Assembly: GCA_963715045.1 (NCBI GenBank) | Contig: CAVQRC010000004.1 | Span: 186,001 to 250,000 of the forward strand | Direction of reading: 5' to 3' | Source of the DNA: CAVQRC01 sp963715045 | Lineage (GTDB): Bacteria > Planctomycetota > Planctomycetia > Pirellulales > Lacipirellulaceae | DNA length: 64,000 nucleotides | In this document: positions 1 to 9,451 of the stretch, piece by piece | Numbering within the stretch: position 1 is the stretch's first letter | How the letters are laid out: every line of letters begins with the position of its first letter | Notes under the pieces: model-generated | The model's input: the letters and a program-made list of their open reading frames with translations, nothing else | Database searches by the model: none | What the model was told of the DNA's origin: nothing | Made by a program: the position numbers and the translations under genes

Positions 1-382
1 GATAGATGCGTAAGGCCATGATGCTCAGCCGGTCGATCGCACTGCCCGGGGTCTCGGTGTTCAATCGCGCATTGAGTTGCGGGACCAGGCCACGTTCGTC
101 GAGGTCACGCAAGATGCCTTCGTCGATCTTCTCGATCCAGTCGTTTCGTTGCTGGTTGAAGCGGTCGATTTTCCGCTTCACGGCTGCGATTTGCGTGTCG
201 CTGGCGTCTGGCGAGCGGGCGAGATCTTCCTCATGCCACAGCAGAAAGTTGTAGCGGTGTTGTTCGCAGACGATCGCGAGCAGTCCGGAGCCGCAGTTTT
301 CGATTTCCATCTCGTGCCAGCGGGCAACGGTCTCGGCGTGCAGCTGGCACACCGCGTCGACGAAACGTTGAGCGTCCTGCAT
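1..382 (-). CDS. DUF4254 family protein (3' end outside window)
   Basis: Reading on the minus strand from the ATG at 382 gives an uninterrupted frame of 127 codons that runs off the left edge of the window. The translation starts MQDAQRFVDAVCQLH and contains CEQHRYNFLLWHEEDLAR, RFNQQRNDWIEKIDE and NTETPGSAIDRLSIMALRIY. These blocks match the DUF4254 family as I know it (Asn-Tyr-Leu-Leu-Trp-His-Glu-Glu core followed by an NSETPGS-like block). The family has no established biochemical role; its members are soluble, helical and often found beside glycosyltransferases. Roughly the last third is missing here. It is transcribed divergently from the M28 peptidase, with 141 bp between the two starts. 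Confidence 0.85.
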   Translation of the reverse strand, partial: MQDAQRFVDAVCQLHAETVARWHEMEIENCGSGLLAIVCEQHRYNFLLWHEEDLARSPDASDTQIAAVKRKIDRFNQQRNDWIEKIDEGILRDLDERGLVPQLNARLNTETPGSAIDRLSIMALRIY

Positions 383-523
383 CGGATTCCTTCCCTGCGG
401 AGACGGCGTGTCGAGATTCCATCATTCTGGGGCGGATTCTATGGGTCGTCTCCAGGGGCGACAAGGCGAATTCAGAGGGTCGGCGGTATCGTTTCCGATT
501 GCCTTGGGCCCTAGAATGGGGCC

Positions 524-1541
524 ATGAAGAGTCCCGCCGCCGCGTTTGATCGTTCGTGTTTCTCTCCCTGGAGGGCTGCCTGCCCGAGTGTCGCAGGCGT
601 GCTGGCGTTGGTGCTGGCTTCGGCTGCCGGGAACTGCATGGCGGAACCAGGCAACCCGATTAACGGCGAGCGGGCCTACGGCTATCTGAAACAGATCTGC
701 GATCTTGGCCCTCGGCCCAGTGGAAGCACGGCCATGCGGGAGCAGCAGGAACTGCTGATCAAGCATTTTTCGCAGTTCGCCGCGACGGTCGAGCGGCAGC
801 CGTTTCGTGTCCGCGACCCGCTCACGAGCCAGCCGGTCGAAATGGCGAATCTCATCGTCACGTTCCGCCCGGATGCGAAAAAACGCGTCCTGCTGTGTGC
901 CCACTACGACACGCGTCCCCGCCCCGACAACGAACCCAATCCCCGTACCCGCCGCAGTGGCCGCTTTATCGGTGCCAACGACGGAGCCAGCGGGGTCGGC
1001 CGTGTTGATGGAACTCGCCCATGTTGTGCCTGAAATCAAGACCGACTACGGCATCGACTTCGTTCTGTTTGACGGCGAAGAACTCGTCTACGGCGGTATG
1101 TACGGTGACGGCGAGGCCGGCGAATACTTCCTCGGCAGTACCTGGTTCGCCCAGCAGTATCGACGCCGGGACCCTGCATCCCACGAATACCGGTGGGGCA
1201 TTCTCCTGGATATGGTTGGTGACCGCAGTCTGGGAATCTATCAGGAGCGGCATAGCGTGACCTGGCGCGACACGCGTCCGCTGGTGCAGCATATCTGGGC
1301 CACAGCGGCTCGGCTCGGCGTCGACGAGTTCATCCCTCGTCCCAAGTACCTCGTCCGCGACGATCACTTGCCGCTTCGCAACATCGGCAAGATCCCGACC
1401 TGTGATGTCATCGACTTCGAGTATCCGGCTCCCGATAACCGTTACTGGCACAGCCAGGAGGATCTGCCCAACAAGTGCTCACCCGAATCGCTCGCGAAAG
1501 TAGGCTGGGTCATGGTCGAATCACTCCGCACGATGCCTTGA
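524..1541 (+). CDS. Secreted M28 metallopeptidase / glutaminyl-cyclase-like, apparent frameshift
   Basis: Zinc-dependent peptidase or glutaminyl-peptide cyclotransferase-like enzyme, predicted to be exported by the hydrophobic N-terminal segment (about residues 20-40). Metal-ligand motifs are all present: AHYDTR (His127), GANDGASG (Asp153), then in a second frame FDGEE, LLDMVGD and YWHSQED. The first frame runs from ATG 524 to about 995; the second runs from there to the TGA at 1541. The break falls in the sequence around 992-1000, where removing one G restores GASGVAVLMELA, the expected family sequence. I therefore treat it as one gene with an apparent +1 indel. Total length of about 338 residues fits single-domain M28 enzymes. 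Which of the two activities it has cannot be decided from sequence alone. Confidence 0.8.
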
Positions 1542-1685
1542 TCCTGGCCTTGCGATGCGTGAGTCTCGCGGCGCATCGAAGTTCGCGGCCTTATCGGATC
1601 CGCCGCGTTCGATCGCCCCGGCTGACCCGGATCCCGGAAACATTTGCGAATTCCCCGTGTTCCCCGCCGATCTCTGAACGATCGT

Positions 1686-2102
1686 ATGCTTGCACTCACA
1701 TTCGGAGCTGTCCTGGTGTTGCTTTCGGCGGCCCTGATTCATGCTCACCGCCGCGAATGGCGCGTCGAGCCCCAGCGAAGTTCCGCAGATCGCCCTCCGG
1801 CTCAGCAGGCCTGGGTTCGGTTTCGCCGTCGCGTTCAAGCAAGCGGCATGATCGGCGTGCTGGGCGTGCTGATTTCCTGCTTTCCGCTCGTTCCCACCAC
1901 GTACCTGGCGGTCACGATCTACCTGCTGGCACTCATGCTGCTGGTCTGCTGGTTGATGCTGTTGGCAATCGGAGACGCAATCGCGACTCGTACGCACTAT
2001 CGCCGCCTGCGCGAGAAGCAATGGGAAGCCGAAGCCCGGTTCGCGTCGCAATTGATGGCCACATCCCAGAACCAGGATCCCGATGACGCTCCCCCGGACT
2101 GA
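1686..2102 (+). CDS. Small membrane protein of unknown function
   Basis: Predicted 138-residue protein starting at ATG 1686 (MLALTFGAVLVLLSAALIHA). An earlier in-frame ATG at 1644 exists, but the hydrophobic segment right after 1686 makes the later start more natural. It has one N-terminal transmembrane helix, a basic linker, and a hydrophobic hairpin around residues 50-95 (ASGMIGVLGVLISCFPLVP, then a second long hydrophobic stretch). The C-terminal tail is charged and probably cytoplasmic. The next gene starts 36 bp downstream on the same strand and is also a membrane protein, so the two may form one unit. I do not recognise the family and assign no function. Confidence 0.6.
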   Translation: MLALTFGAVLVLLSAALIHAHRREWRVEPQRSSADRPPAQQAWVRFRRRVQASGMIGVLGVLISCFPLVPTTYLAVTIYLLALMLLVCWLMLLAIGDAIATRTHYRRLREKQWEAEARFASQLMATSQNQDPDDAPPD

Positions 2103-2138
2103 CGCCGACCCCCGACCCCTTCTCACTCGCCCCCTGCT

Positions 2139-2796
2139 ATGTCCATTGACCCGTTCCGCCTGACCGTGGCCGTGATCCCGCTGGCGGCCTACTTGATCGT
2201 CATCGGCTGCGTTAACTTCCGCCGCCGACCGTTTCTTACAACGGGCGCAAACGACCTGGCGGCAATCGGCCTCGCGATATCGGGGCTGGTCGTTGTCGGC
2301 CCGCTCGAGTTGTTCATGCCCGAGGCCGCCGCCATCCAGTTCGGTGGTTACGTGTGGGCGTTTATGCTCGTTTTTTATTGGTTGTGTCTGGCCCTGGTCG
2401 TGCTGCTCGCGACGACCCAGGTTAGTCGTGTACAACGCGGTCGTGGAAGATCTTCGCCATGTCCTCGGCCAGGTCGTCGCCGAGGTGGACCCCGCAGGAC
2501 GCTGGGCCGGCGACGCGTTGCTGCTCCCCCGCCTGGGAGTACAACTGCACATCGATCCCAGCGGGCTGATGCGGCAGGTGAGCCTCGTGGCGACCGGTCA
2601 TCGTCAGCGAATGGACGGTTGGAAGTTGCTCGAACATCGACTTCGCGAGTCCCTGGCTGAATTGCCCACCCGCCGGAACCCGCCGGCCCTGATTCTGATC
2701 GTCATTGGCGTCCAACTCGCCGGCTACGCGGTTTTTCGCATGCTCAGTAATCCCCAGGCAGTGGCCCAGGCGATGCACGAGATGCTGCGGTCTTGA
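2139..2796 (+). CDS. Membrane protein of unknown function, apparent frameshift
   Basis: The frame starting at ATG 2139 (MSIDPFRLTVAVIPLAAYLI) has three to four hydrophobic helices and runs to about 2420. A second frame carries on as VVYNAVVEDLRHVLGQVVAEV and ends at the TGA at 2796 with a final hydrophobic segment (ALILIVIGVQLAGYAVFRML). Neither half looks complete alone: the first loses hydrophobic/charged periodicity and becomes Arg/Gly/Pro-rich after the switch, and the second has no start. A single indel near 2415-2428 joins them into one protein of about 218 residues with helices at both ends and a soluble middle domain. The family is unknown to me; it resembles lineage-restricted planctomycete membrane proteins. 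Confidence 0.55.
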
Positions 2797-3033
2797 CCGC
2801 TTGGACCCCTGACGGCGACACGCGTCGTCCGAGTACTCCGTGGCAGGGTTGCGGCAGCCCGGTAGGCGAATGCCAGCGTAGCCCCGGCCACCACTGGAAG
2901 GACTTGCCGGAATCTGGCGGTGGCCTTTAATGGTGTGAACGTTTTGAACGATTTGGCACACGCCGAATCACCGAATCATGCCGACCAAGCCCTCGTTGGC
3001 GCGGTCCACCGCCGAACTCATGGAGACCAGGCA

Positions 3034-4200
3034 ATGCGAAAAGCAGGCTTTATTGTTGCGACACTCATTGGAATGGTGGCATCGACCGCCCTCGCTGCCG
3101 AGAAAAATATCGTCGAAACCGCTGTCGAAGCGGGCTCATTCAAGACGCTGGCCGCAGCACTCCAGGCCGCCGGGCTGGTCGAAGCCCTTCAAAGCGAAGG
3201 TCCGTTCACCGTCTTCGCGCCCACTGACGCCGCCTTCGCGAACCTCCCGGCTGGGACTGTCCAGTCGCTTCTTAAGCCAGAGAACAAGGGCCAGCTCACG
3301 GCGATTCTCACTTACCATGTCGTGCCAGGGAGAGTGCCGGCCTCTGAGGTGGTAAAGCTCAGTGGTGCGACCACACTCAACGGACAGCGGGTTGACATTT
3401 CAACCACAGGCGGAGTCCAGGTCGATTCCGCAAAGGTCGTAGCCACCGATATCGCCTGCAGCAACGGTATCATCCACGTGATTGACAGTGTAATCCTGCC
3501 GGCTACTGACGACCTTCCGACAACAGCAGTCAAAGCTGGACAATTTGAAACACTCGTAGCCGCTGCTAAAGCCGCGGGTCTTGTCGACGCCCTGGCCGGC
3601 GAAGGTCCGCTCACCGTCTTCGCTCCGACTGATGCAGCGTTCGCGAATCTGCCCGAAGGTACGGTTGCCAGTCTTCTCAAGCCTGAAAATAAAGCTCAGC
3701 TCGTCGACATTCTGAAGTACCACGTGATTCCAGGTCGCGTGTATTCGCCCGATGCCCTCGCCGCGGGCTCCGCGGAAACACTCCAGGGAGGATCGGTGAA
3801 GATCACAAGCAACGCGAAAGGTGCGTTCGTCAACAACGCTAAGCTTCTGAAAACAGACATCGACGCCTCCAACGGTGTAATTCATGTCATCGACGCGGTC
3901 CTGCTTCCTTCCGAAGACACACGGACCAGTTCCGCTCAACCGCGGGACATGATCCGCCAGGCGATCAATCGCGGCGCCCCCATGTACAATGCGGGACATC
4001 ACGGGCAGTGTGCACAAGTTTACATGTCCACGATTGAAGATCTGCTCGCTACGGAAAACCACGGCATGTGCCCCGCCACCGTCCAGACAATGCAGACAGC
4101 ACTGCGTTCCGCTCGCAGTACGAGTTGCTCCAACACCCAGGCCTGGACACTTCGACACGCTCTCGACATGGCCTACAATAATATCTCCCCTGTTCGCTGA
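3034..4200 (+). CDS. Secreted protein with two fasciclin (FAS1) domains
   Basis: Starts at ATG 3034, preceded by a GGAG about 9 bp upstream; the 38 codons before it in the same frame are not protein-like. Residues 1-21 are a clear signal peptide ending ALA-AE. Two tandem FAS1 domains follow (about residues 22-155 and 160-300), each with the diagnostic blocks GPFTVFAPTDAAFANLP / GPLTVFAPTDAAFANLP and YHVVPGRV / YHVIPGRV and a closing NG(I/V)IHVID. FAS1 domains mediate cell-surface adhesion in many bacteria. A further 75-85 residues (QPRDMIRQAINRGAPMYNAG onward, with several Cys and a LAT..HGMCP segment) form a C-terminal extension outside the FAS1 fold; its role is unknown. An intrinsic terminator follows at 4224. 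Confidence 0.9.
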   Translation: MRKAGFIVATLIGMVASTALAAEKNIVETAVEAGSFKTLAAALQAAGLVEALQSEGPFTVFAPTDAAFANLPAGTVQSLLKPENKGQLTAILTYHVVPGRVPASEVVKLSGATTLNGQRVDISTTGGVQVDSAKVVATDIACSNGIIHVIDSVILPATDDLPTTAVKAGQFETLVAAAKAAGLVDALAGEGPLTVFAPTDAAFANLPEGTVASLLKPENKAQLVDILKYHVIPGRVYSPDALAAGSAETLQGGSVKITSNAKGAFVNNAKLLKTDIDASNGVIHVIDAVLLPSEDTRTSSAQPRDMIRQAINRGAPMYNAGHHGQCAQVYMSTIEDLLATENHGMCPATVQTMQTALRSARSTSCSNTQAWTLRHALDMAYNNISPVR

Positions 4201-4223
4201 GCGAATTTTCCTGAGACATCAAG

Positions 4224-4267
4224 AGGCCGGGTCCTGGCAGGTTCGCCAACCAGGATTCGGCCTTTTT
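4224..4267 (+). terminator. Intrinsic terminator after the fasciclin gene
   Basis: Two 14-base arms, AGGCCGGGTCCTGG (4224-4237) and CCAGGATTCGGCCT (4250-4263), pair along their full length with two G-U wobbles around a 12-base loop. A run of T follows directly (4263-4267). It lies 24 bp past the fasciclin stop codon, and the next gene starts at 4309, so it should separate the two transcripts. Confidence 0.85.
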
Positions 4268-4308
4268 CGTTTCTCGATTTGCAACTCCCCGATAAGGAAA
4301 GCGAGCGG

Positions 4309-5544
4309 ATGGACGCAATTGTGATTGGCGGCGGAGTGGCCGGTCTGACATGTGCCTACCAACTGTGCCGGGAAGGGGTCGTATGCCAGGTTCTCGAGGC
4401 CGCGGATAACGTGGGAGGACGCATCCGTACGGACCATCTCGACGGGTTTCTGCTTGATCGCGGATTTCAAGTTCTCCTGACTGCATATCCCGAGTGCCAG
4501 TCGCTGCTCGACTACGAGGCACTCGATCTGTGCCGCTTCGAGCCCGGCGCATTGATCTGGATGAATGGCAAGTGCGAACGACTTGTCGATCCCTGGCGGC
4601 GACCGAGACATTTCCTTGCGACCGCGTTGTCACCGGTTGCCACCCTGGTCGACAAGTTGCGGGTGAGTGGCTTCCGCCGCCACACCACCCGACCCTCGCT
4701 CAACGGGCTCTACCACCACCGCGAGGAGACGACCTTGGAGTTGCTCCGCGACCGAGGATTCTCCGACGTCATCATCGAGCGGTTCTTTCGACCGTTCCTC
4801 GGCGGTGTCTTTCTTGACCGTCAACTCGAGACTTCGAGTCGGCTTTGCGAATTCGTGTTTCGCATGTTCTCCCTGGGCGACGCCGCGGTGCCTCGCCGCG
4901 GAATGGAGGAGATCCCCCGGCAACTCGCCGCCCGAATTCCCGCGGGAGTGATCCGCACCAACTGCCCGGTTGCGGGGATCGACGGCCAGCAGGTGATCCT
5001 CGAGTCGGGCGAGCGGATCACTGCCGAGGCGGTAGTTGTCGCCACCGCGGCTCCCGCCGCGCGGCGTTTGCTGAATGATTCTTTCCCTGCGGCCGGTCGC
5101 CAGGTGAAATGCCTGTACTTCGCCGCGGATCAACCGCCCGTCGAAGAGCCGATCCTCGTGCTCAACGGCGATCCCGACGGCCCGATCAACAACCTCTGCG
5201 TTCCGAGTCAGGTCTCTCCCGACTACGCCCCCCACGGCAAGGCACTCATCTCGGTCACCGTGGTCGATGATCCTTCCTCATCTGCGGACGACCTGCAGCA
5301 ACGCGTCGCACACCAGCTGGAGAGCTGGTATGGCCCGATTGTCAGGTCGTGGCAGCACCTGCGGACGTACGAGATTCCCTACGCCCTGCCCGTCCAGTCG
5401 CCTCCGGCTCTCGAACCGGTCGCCAAAGAAACGCGGATCCGCCCGGGACTCTACATCTGTGGCGACCACTGCGACACGGCGTCGATCAACGGGGCGATGG
5501 CCGCCGGCCGCCGCGCGGCCGAGCACCTCACCCGCCAGTCCTGA
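4309..5544 (+). CDS. FAD-dependent amine oxidase / protoporphyrinogen-oxidase-like protein
   Basis: 411-residue flavoprotein. The ATG at 4309 places the dinucleotide-binding fold at the very N-terminus (MDAIVIGGGVAGLTCAYQL), as the family requires, and is preceded by an AAGGAAAG purine stretch. The second family block is EAADNVGGRIRTDHLDGF, followed by LDRGFQVLLTAYPE. The C-terminal flavin block reads RPGLYICGDHCDTASINGAM and then GRRAAEHL. This is the NAD(P)/FAD amine-oxidase superfamily, which also includes phytoene desaturases and HemG-type oxidases; the substrate is not evident. It stands alone between the fasciclin terminator and the DUF1254 gene. Soluble and cytoplasmic by appearance. 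Confidence 0.85.
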   Translation: MDAIVIGGGVAGLTCAYQLCREGVVCQVLEAADNVGGRIRTDHLDGFLLDRGFQVLLTAYPECQSLLDYEALDLCRFEPGALIWMNGKCERLVDPWRRPRHFLATALSPVATLVDKLRVSGFRRHTTRPSLNGLYHHREETTLELLRDRGFSDVIIERFFRPFLGGVFLDRQLETSSRLCEFVFRMFSLGDAAVPRRGMEEIPRQLAARIPAGVIRTNCPVAGIDGQQVILESGERITAEAVVVATAAPAARRLLNDSFPAAGRQVKCLYFAADQPPVEEPILVLNGDPDGPINNLCVPSQVSPDYAPHGKALISVTVVDDPSSSADDLQQRVAHQLESWYGPIVRSWQHLRTYEIPYALPVQSPPALEPVAKETRIRPGLYICGDHCDTASINGAMAAGRRAAEHLTRQS

Positions 5545-5695
5545 GTGCGACCTCTTGCTCAATTGTCTCCACTGGTTGCGCGGCCTAGACGCCGGTGCTA
5601 TGCTGGCCAACTGCGAAACTGATTCGACCGGGTTCGCTCCTTAATCGCTGCCATCCCGGAATGACAATCGATGCCACGAAACTGGAGTCTCAGCG

Positions 5696-7353
5696 ATGAA
5701 GCAAATGTCATTAACTGACCGCCGCCGCACGAGTTGGATCGTGAAGTGCGTGGTTTATGCTTCCACCGGTGCCTTGTTGACGGGGTCCCGTTTCGCTGAC
5801 GCCCAGCAAACCACGCCGCTCCCGACCGCGATTACAACCCCCGATCGAGTCGAGAGTCCGATCGGCACGCTGGAATACAAGGACGGTGTGCCGACCGAGG
5901 AGACGGCCCAGAAGGTCAAAGACGCTCTCGACTTCACCCAGGCGCTCAGCGCGTACAACAACAGTTTTCGGGGCGCATCAGCGTTCGCTCTCGGCAAGGG
6001 CTTCCAGAGCATCGGCGCCGAGGACAACACGGTCATCATCTTTTCCGAGCTGATGGATGCCAGGTCGCTGTTCCTTACTGCGAATGCCGACACCATCTAC
6101 TACATGGCCGTGGTGGATCTGAGCAGCGGCCCGATGGTGATCGAACAGCCGCCGCTGGGGCTTGGCACGATCAACGATATGTGGTTCTCGTGGATCATTG
6201 ACATTGGTCGCCCGGGTCCGGACCGCGGCGCGGGTGGAAAGTATCTGCTGGTGCCACCGGGCTACGACGGGGCGCTGCCGGACGGGGGATTCTTCGTTGC
6301 CCACTCGAAGACCAATCGCGTGCTGTACGCGGCCCGTTCGTTCCTGGTCAACGACGATCCGAAACCGGCGGTTGAGAACATCAAGAACAACCTGAAGATT
6401 TACCCTTACACGCCAGGCGGCTTCGGCACCAGCATCGCAACCGCACTGCAAGGTCAGGTTCGCCTTGGCCAGAACCCGCCCCGCCCTGAAACACGGTTCA
6501 TCGAGGCAAGCGGGAAGGCCTTCAATACGATCCCGCCCAGCGACTACGGGTTCTTTGAAATGATCCATGAAAACGTGCAGCAGGAACCGGCCACCAGCTA
6601 CGACGTCGAACTCGCGGGGCAACTGGCGGCGATCGGCATCGTGAAAGGCAAGCCCTTCGAGCCCGACGAACGCCTCCGGAAGATCCTCACCGCCGCCGCG
6701 GCGGTGGGCAACGCGGCCGGTCGCAGCCTGAACTGGCGGTTCGCCGTTTCTCACCCCGAGTGGGCGTACTACCCGGATTCCCAATGGGGCAACATGCTCT
6801 TCGAAGGCGGAGCGTTCTTTGAGACTCCCCCGCCGCTGTTCACGAAAGAAGGCATGTTCAAGCCATTCCCGCCGACGGGTGCTCGCACACTCGACTCGCG
6901 GACGGCATTTTACTACGCCTACACGCTCGATTCCCCGGGGATGATCATGCGGATTCCCGATGTGGGTTCGCAGTACCTCATGGACTTCCTCGACTCCAAA
7001 GGCAATCCGTTCGACGGCGGACAGACGTACAAGGTGACGCTGCCGCCGAAGATCCCGCGCGTGCCTTCTGGTCGTTCACGCTTTACGACAACCAGTCGCG
7101 ATCGATGCTCGACACCCCGCAGCGATACCCGCGTGCCGGCAGCCAGGGCTATCCCTCGCCCGCCGCCGAAACCAGCGGCGATGGCTCGACGACTGTTTAC
7201 TTCGCTCCTGCCCAACCGCAGGGCGTCCCCCGCGGCAACTGGATCCAGACTACCCCGGGCAAGGGGTGGTTCACGATCCTGCGGCTCTACAGCCCGCTGG
7301 AATCCTTCTTCACCAAGCAGTGGCGACCAAGCGAAATCGAGCTGGTCAGATAA
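5696..7353 (+). CDS. Secreted DUF1254/DUF1214 protein, apparent frameshift
   Basis: Starts at ATG 5696 with a signal peptide (hydrophobic core VVYASTGALLTGSRFADAQ). The N-terminal half carries the DUF1254 hallmarks (FSELMDARSLFLTANADTIY and DLSSGPMVIEQPP) and the C-terminal half the DUF1214 fold with LYDNQSRSMLDTPQRYP. The last block is only in frame after a switch: the first frame reads LPPKIPRVPSGRS, while the frame ending at 7353 reads PARAFWSFTLYDNQ. A one-base loss near 7050-7058 explains both. The joined product is about 550 residues, normal for the two-domain family. Homologues are periplasmic or lipoprotein-like and have no settled activity. Confidence 0.8.
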
Positions 7354-7372
7354 AGCAGATTCCGGGCCGGCG

Positions 7373-7528
7373 ATTGCGTACGAAGTCGTCCACTGCGATT
7401 TCCATTGCCGGGCTTGCAACTCGCCGGTTCGCATTGTCTGCCGCGTGCACGAGTTCGCCATGTCGTCCTACAAGTATTACCCGCTCGCGGTTTACGAATG
7501 CGCCCATCTAGAAGTGACAGACGGCTGA
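7373..7528 (+). other. Possible short cysteine-rich reading frame
   Basis: Immediately after the DUF1254 stop, the frame that ends at 7528 reads VVHCDFHCRACNSPVRIVC, then HEFAMSSYKYYPLAVYECA. The spaced cysteines and aromatic run look more like protein than random sequence, and resemble a small zinc-ribbon. No ATG, GTG or TTG start precedes it in that frame, so it may be a remnant, may lack its true start because of an indel, or may be chance. The rest of 7354-7755 holds nothing I can support. Confidence 0.2.
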
Positions 7529-7755
7529 ATTCGTCTGCGGTGTTGGCGATCGTGTGATCCGATGCCGCAAATCCCGTTGACGCAACATGGGGCCGACAGA
7601 CCGTTTCCGGCTGGCGGCGGATTCACCCGCACGCCAGGCCCACGCAGCCGTGGCGGACCCGATCGACGTCGCCAGTCCGTTCGCGATCCAGCCGGACGAA
7701 ACGGGGATGATCCCCGATTCCGACACCCGAGACTATTCGAAGTGGAAGAAGCAGC

Positions 7756-9236
7756 TCAATGCTCCTCGTAGGTGAGCACGGCCCTGGAGCCACCCTCGTG
7801 GGAAAAGACATTGACGCTGACTTCGACCCGCCCCTTGGCGAACTCCGTGTAGCGGCGGTCCTTGCTGACGATCGGACGACGGGTTTCCCGATAGCCCTTG
7901 GTACGAAGTTGTCGCGTGAGCAGATCGAACGCCTCCTGGAGCCCCAGGCCAGACTTGAACAGGCAGCGATTGCCACTGTCGAACTGAAGATCGCGGATGT
8001 CGGCCGGCAGGTCGAATTCTTGCTGAAGAAACACGTAGGAGCGGGGTTGGGGTAGTCCCAGGGCGACCAGGCCGGCGGGGTCGTTCGTGCCAGCGAACGA
8101 CAGCCCACGGCAGTCCAGGCTGACGTCGACTCCGTCGGAGTCCTGATCCAGACTCAGCTCAACCTGTGCCTCGCCGTGTTTGAATGTCACTTCGATCGAA
8201 TCCTCGTCCCGTTCTTTTTCGACCTCCTGCCATCCGCGTCGGGCCATCTCGGTGCGATAGAACTTCGCGAGTGCCGGCAATGCCATGCTGCTCACCAATT
8301 CGATATCGCCAAACGTGGCATCGAACTCCAGTTCGCCGCGTCGGCCGGAAACGGCAGTTTGCGGGCGTCCGTGGTGAAGTCGATGTCCTGAGGCACGTCG
8401 ATCTTGGCCCATCGTCCGGCGAGTTCTTCGGCACGCATGGCCTCGCGACGTTCTGCTTCAATTCGCCTGGCCTGCTCTGCCGCTTCCTGTTTGGCAGCCA
8501 AGGCCTTGAAATCTGCCAGGCGTGCGGTCGCTGTCTGTTCGGCTTCGGTCGTGGCAGCAGACAGGGGCTCGACGCGGATATTCCGATAGAATGACGGGGC
8601 TGGAAAGAACCCCCGTTGCGACTGCAGCGCGATCGACCCTTTCGTGCGAGTCAGTCCGTCGAACTGGCTGACCGGCGTTCCGTTGACGAAGACCGTCAGC
8701 CGGTTTCCCGCACAAATCAGCTTCAGTTGATTCCACTCGCCCATTTCCTTCTCGACGTCGTCGGCGAAGTCCGGCGCTCGAAAGGCCCATTCCTTTTCCG
8801 AGAACGGCTCGACATCGCGGAAAAAGACCGATCCGGGCTCCTTGAAGAGGGCAATTTCGACCGACTTCGGGTAGCCGAAGGATCCTTCCTCGTCCGCCGT
8901 GTGAACGAACACGGAACCAGAACCGCTGACCGCGACTCCGTTACCATTGAGCCGCATCGAACGCCACTCGAGAGTCAGGACGTAGTTCTCGAAGTCGCCT
9001 TCGTGTTTCAAGAAACCGTTGCAGGCTCCGGTGGAGATCAGCAGCCCCTGTTGCACCATCCAGACCTGCTCGACCGGCAACGGTTTGTCTTCTCCTTTGG
9101 CGACCTCGAACGTCCAGCCTGCGAGATCTTTACCGTTGAACAGAATGGTCTCGTCCGTGGCGGCCACCCTCGTAGACGCCGCGAACACGAGCAACAGGCT
9201 GACGTTACGAATGGTCCCGAACATGCCTTGTCTCAC
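7756..9236 (-). CDS. Secreted DUF1080 protein with duplicated C-terminal module, apparent frameshift
   Basis: Starts at 9236 with a signal peptide (VSLLLVFAASTRVAA). Residues about 28-215 form a DUF1080 (concanavalin-like) domain: ILFNGKDLAGWTFEV near the start, then AVSGSGSVFVH and GEWNQLKLICAGNRLTVFVN. A charged, Ala/Glu/Arg-rich helix follows. The C-terminal part is read in another frame after about 8335, where KLPFPADAANW gives way to GELEFDATFGDIELV. That part contains two similar modules of about 90 residues, each opening with a (D/E)(L/I)xFD strand and ending in a G(E/R)(A/V)xVxV strand. A single indel near 8325-8345 joins them. DUF1080 proteins are thought to bind or cleave carbohydrates; the duplicated module is uncharacterised. 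Confidence 0.75.
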
Positions 9237-9451
9237 CAGTTGTGAAGGTTGTCATCGTCGCGATAGATTGAGAGCGGTCGTGGCAGCGGCCCTTGTTGAC
9301 CAGATGTCCCGGCACGACAGAAACGTAACAAAAAAAGCCGTGAAGCGGAAATAACAGCGGTGCTTCCGGGCGAACTACACGTGCCCGTCTTCCTGGGTCG
9401 CGTGCGTTGAGATCAGGCAGGACTTTCCGCAAAACAAAGCTGGAAGCGAGC

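Noticed and set aside
1521..2552. 343-residue minus-strand ORF opposite the small membrane proteins
   Set aside because: Gln/Arg/Asp-rich with no hydrophobic or motif structure, while the plus-strand frames show clear transmembrane helices.
7587..7775. 62-residue plus-strand ORF between the DUF1254 and DUF1080 genes
   Set aside because: No ribosome site, no recognisable motif, and it overlaps the end of the convergent DUF1080 gene. The composition is borderline; evidence is too weak to call a gene.
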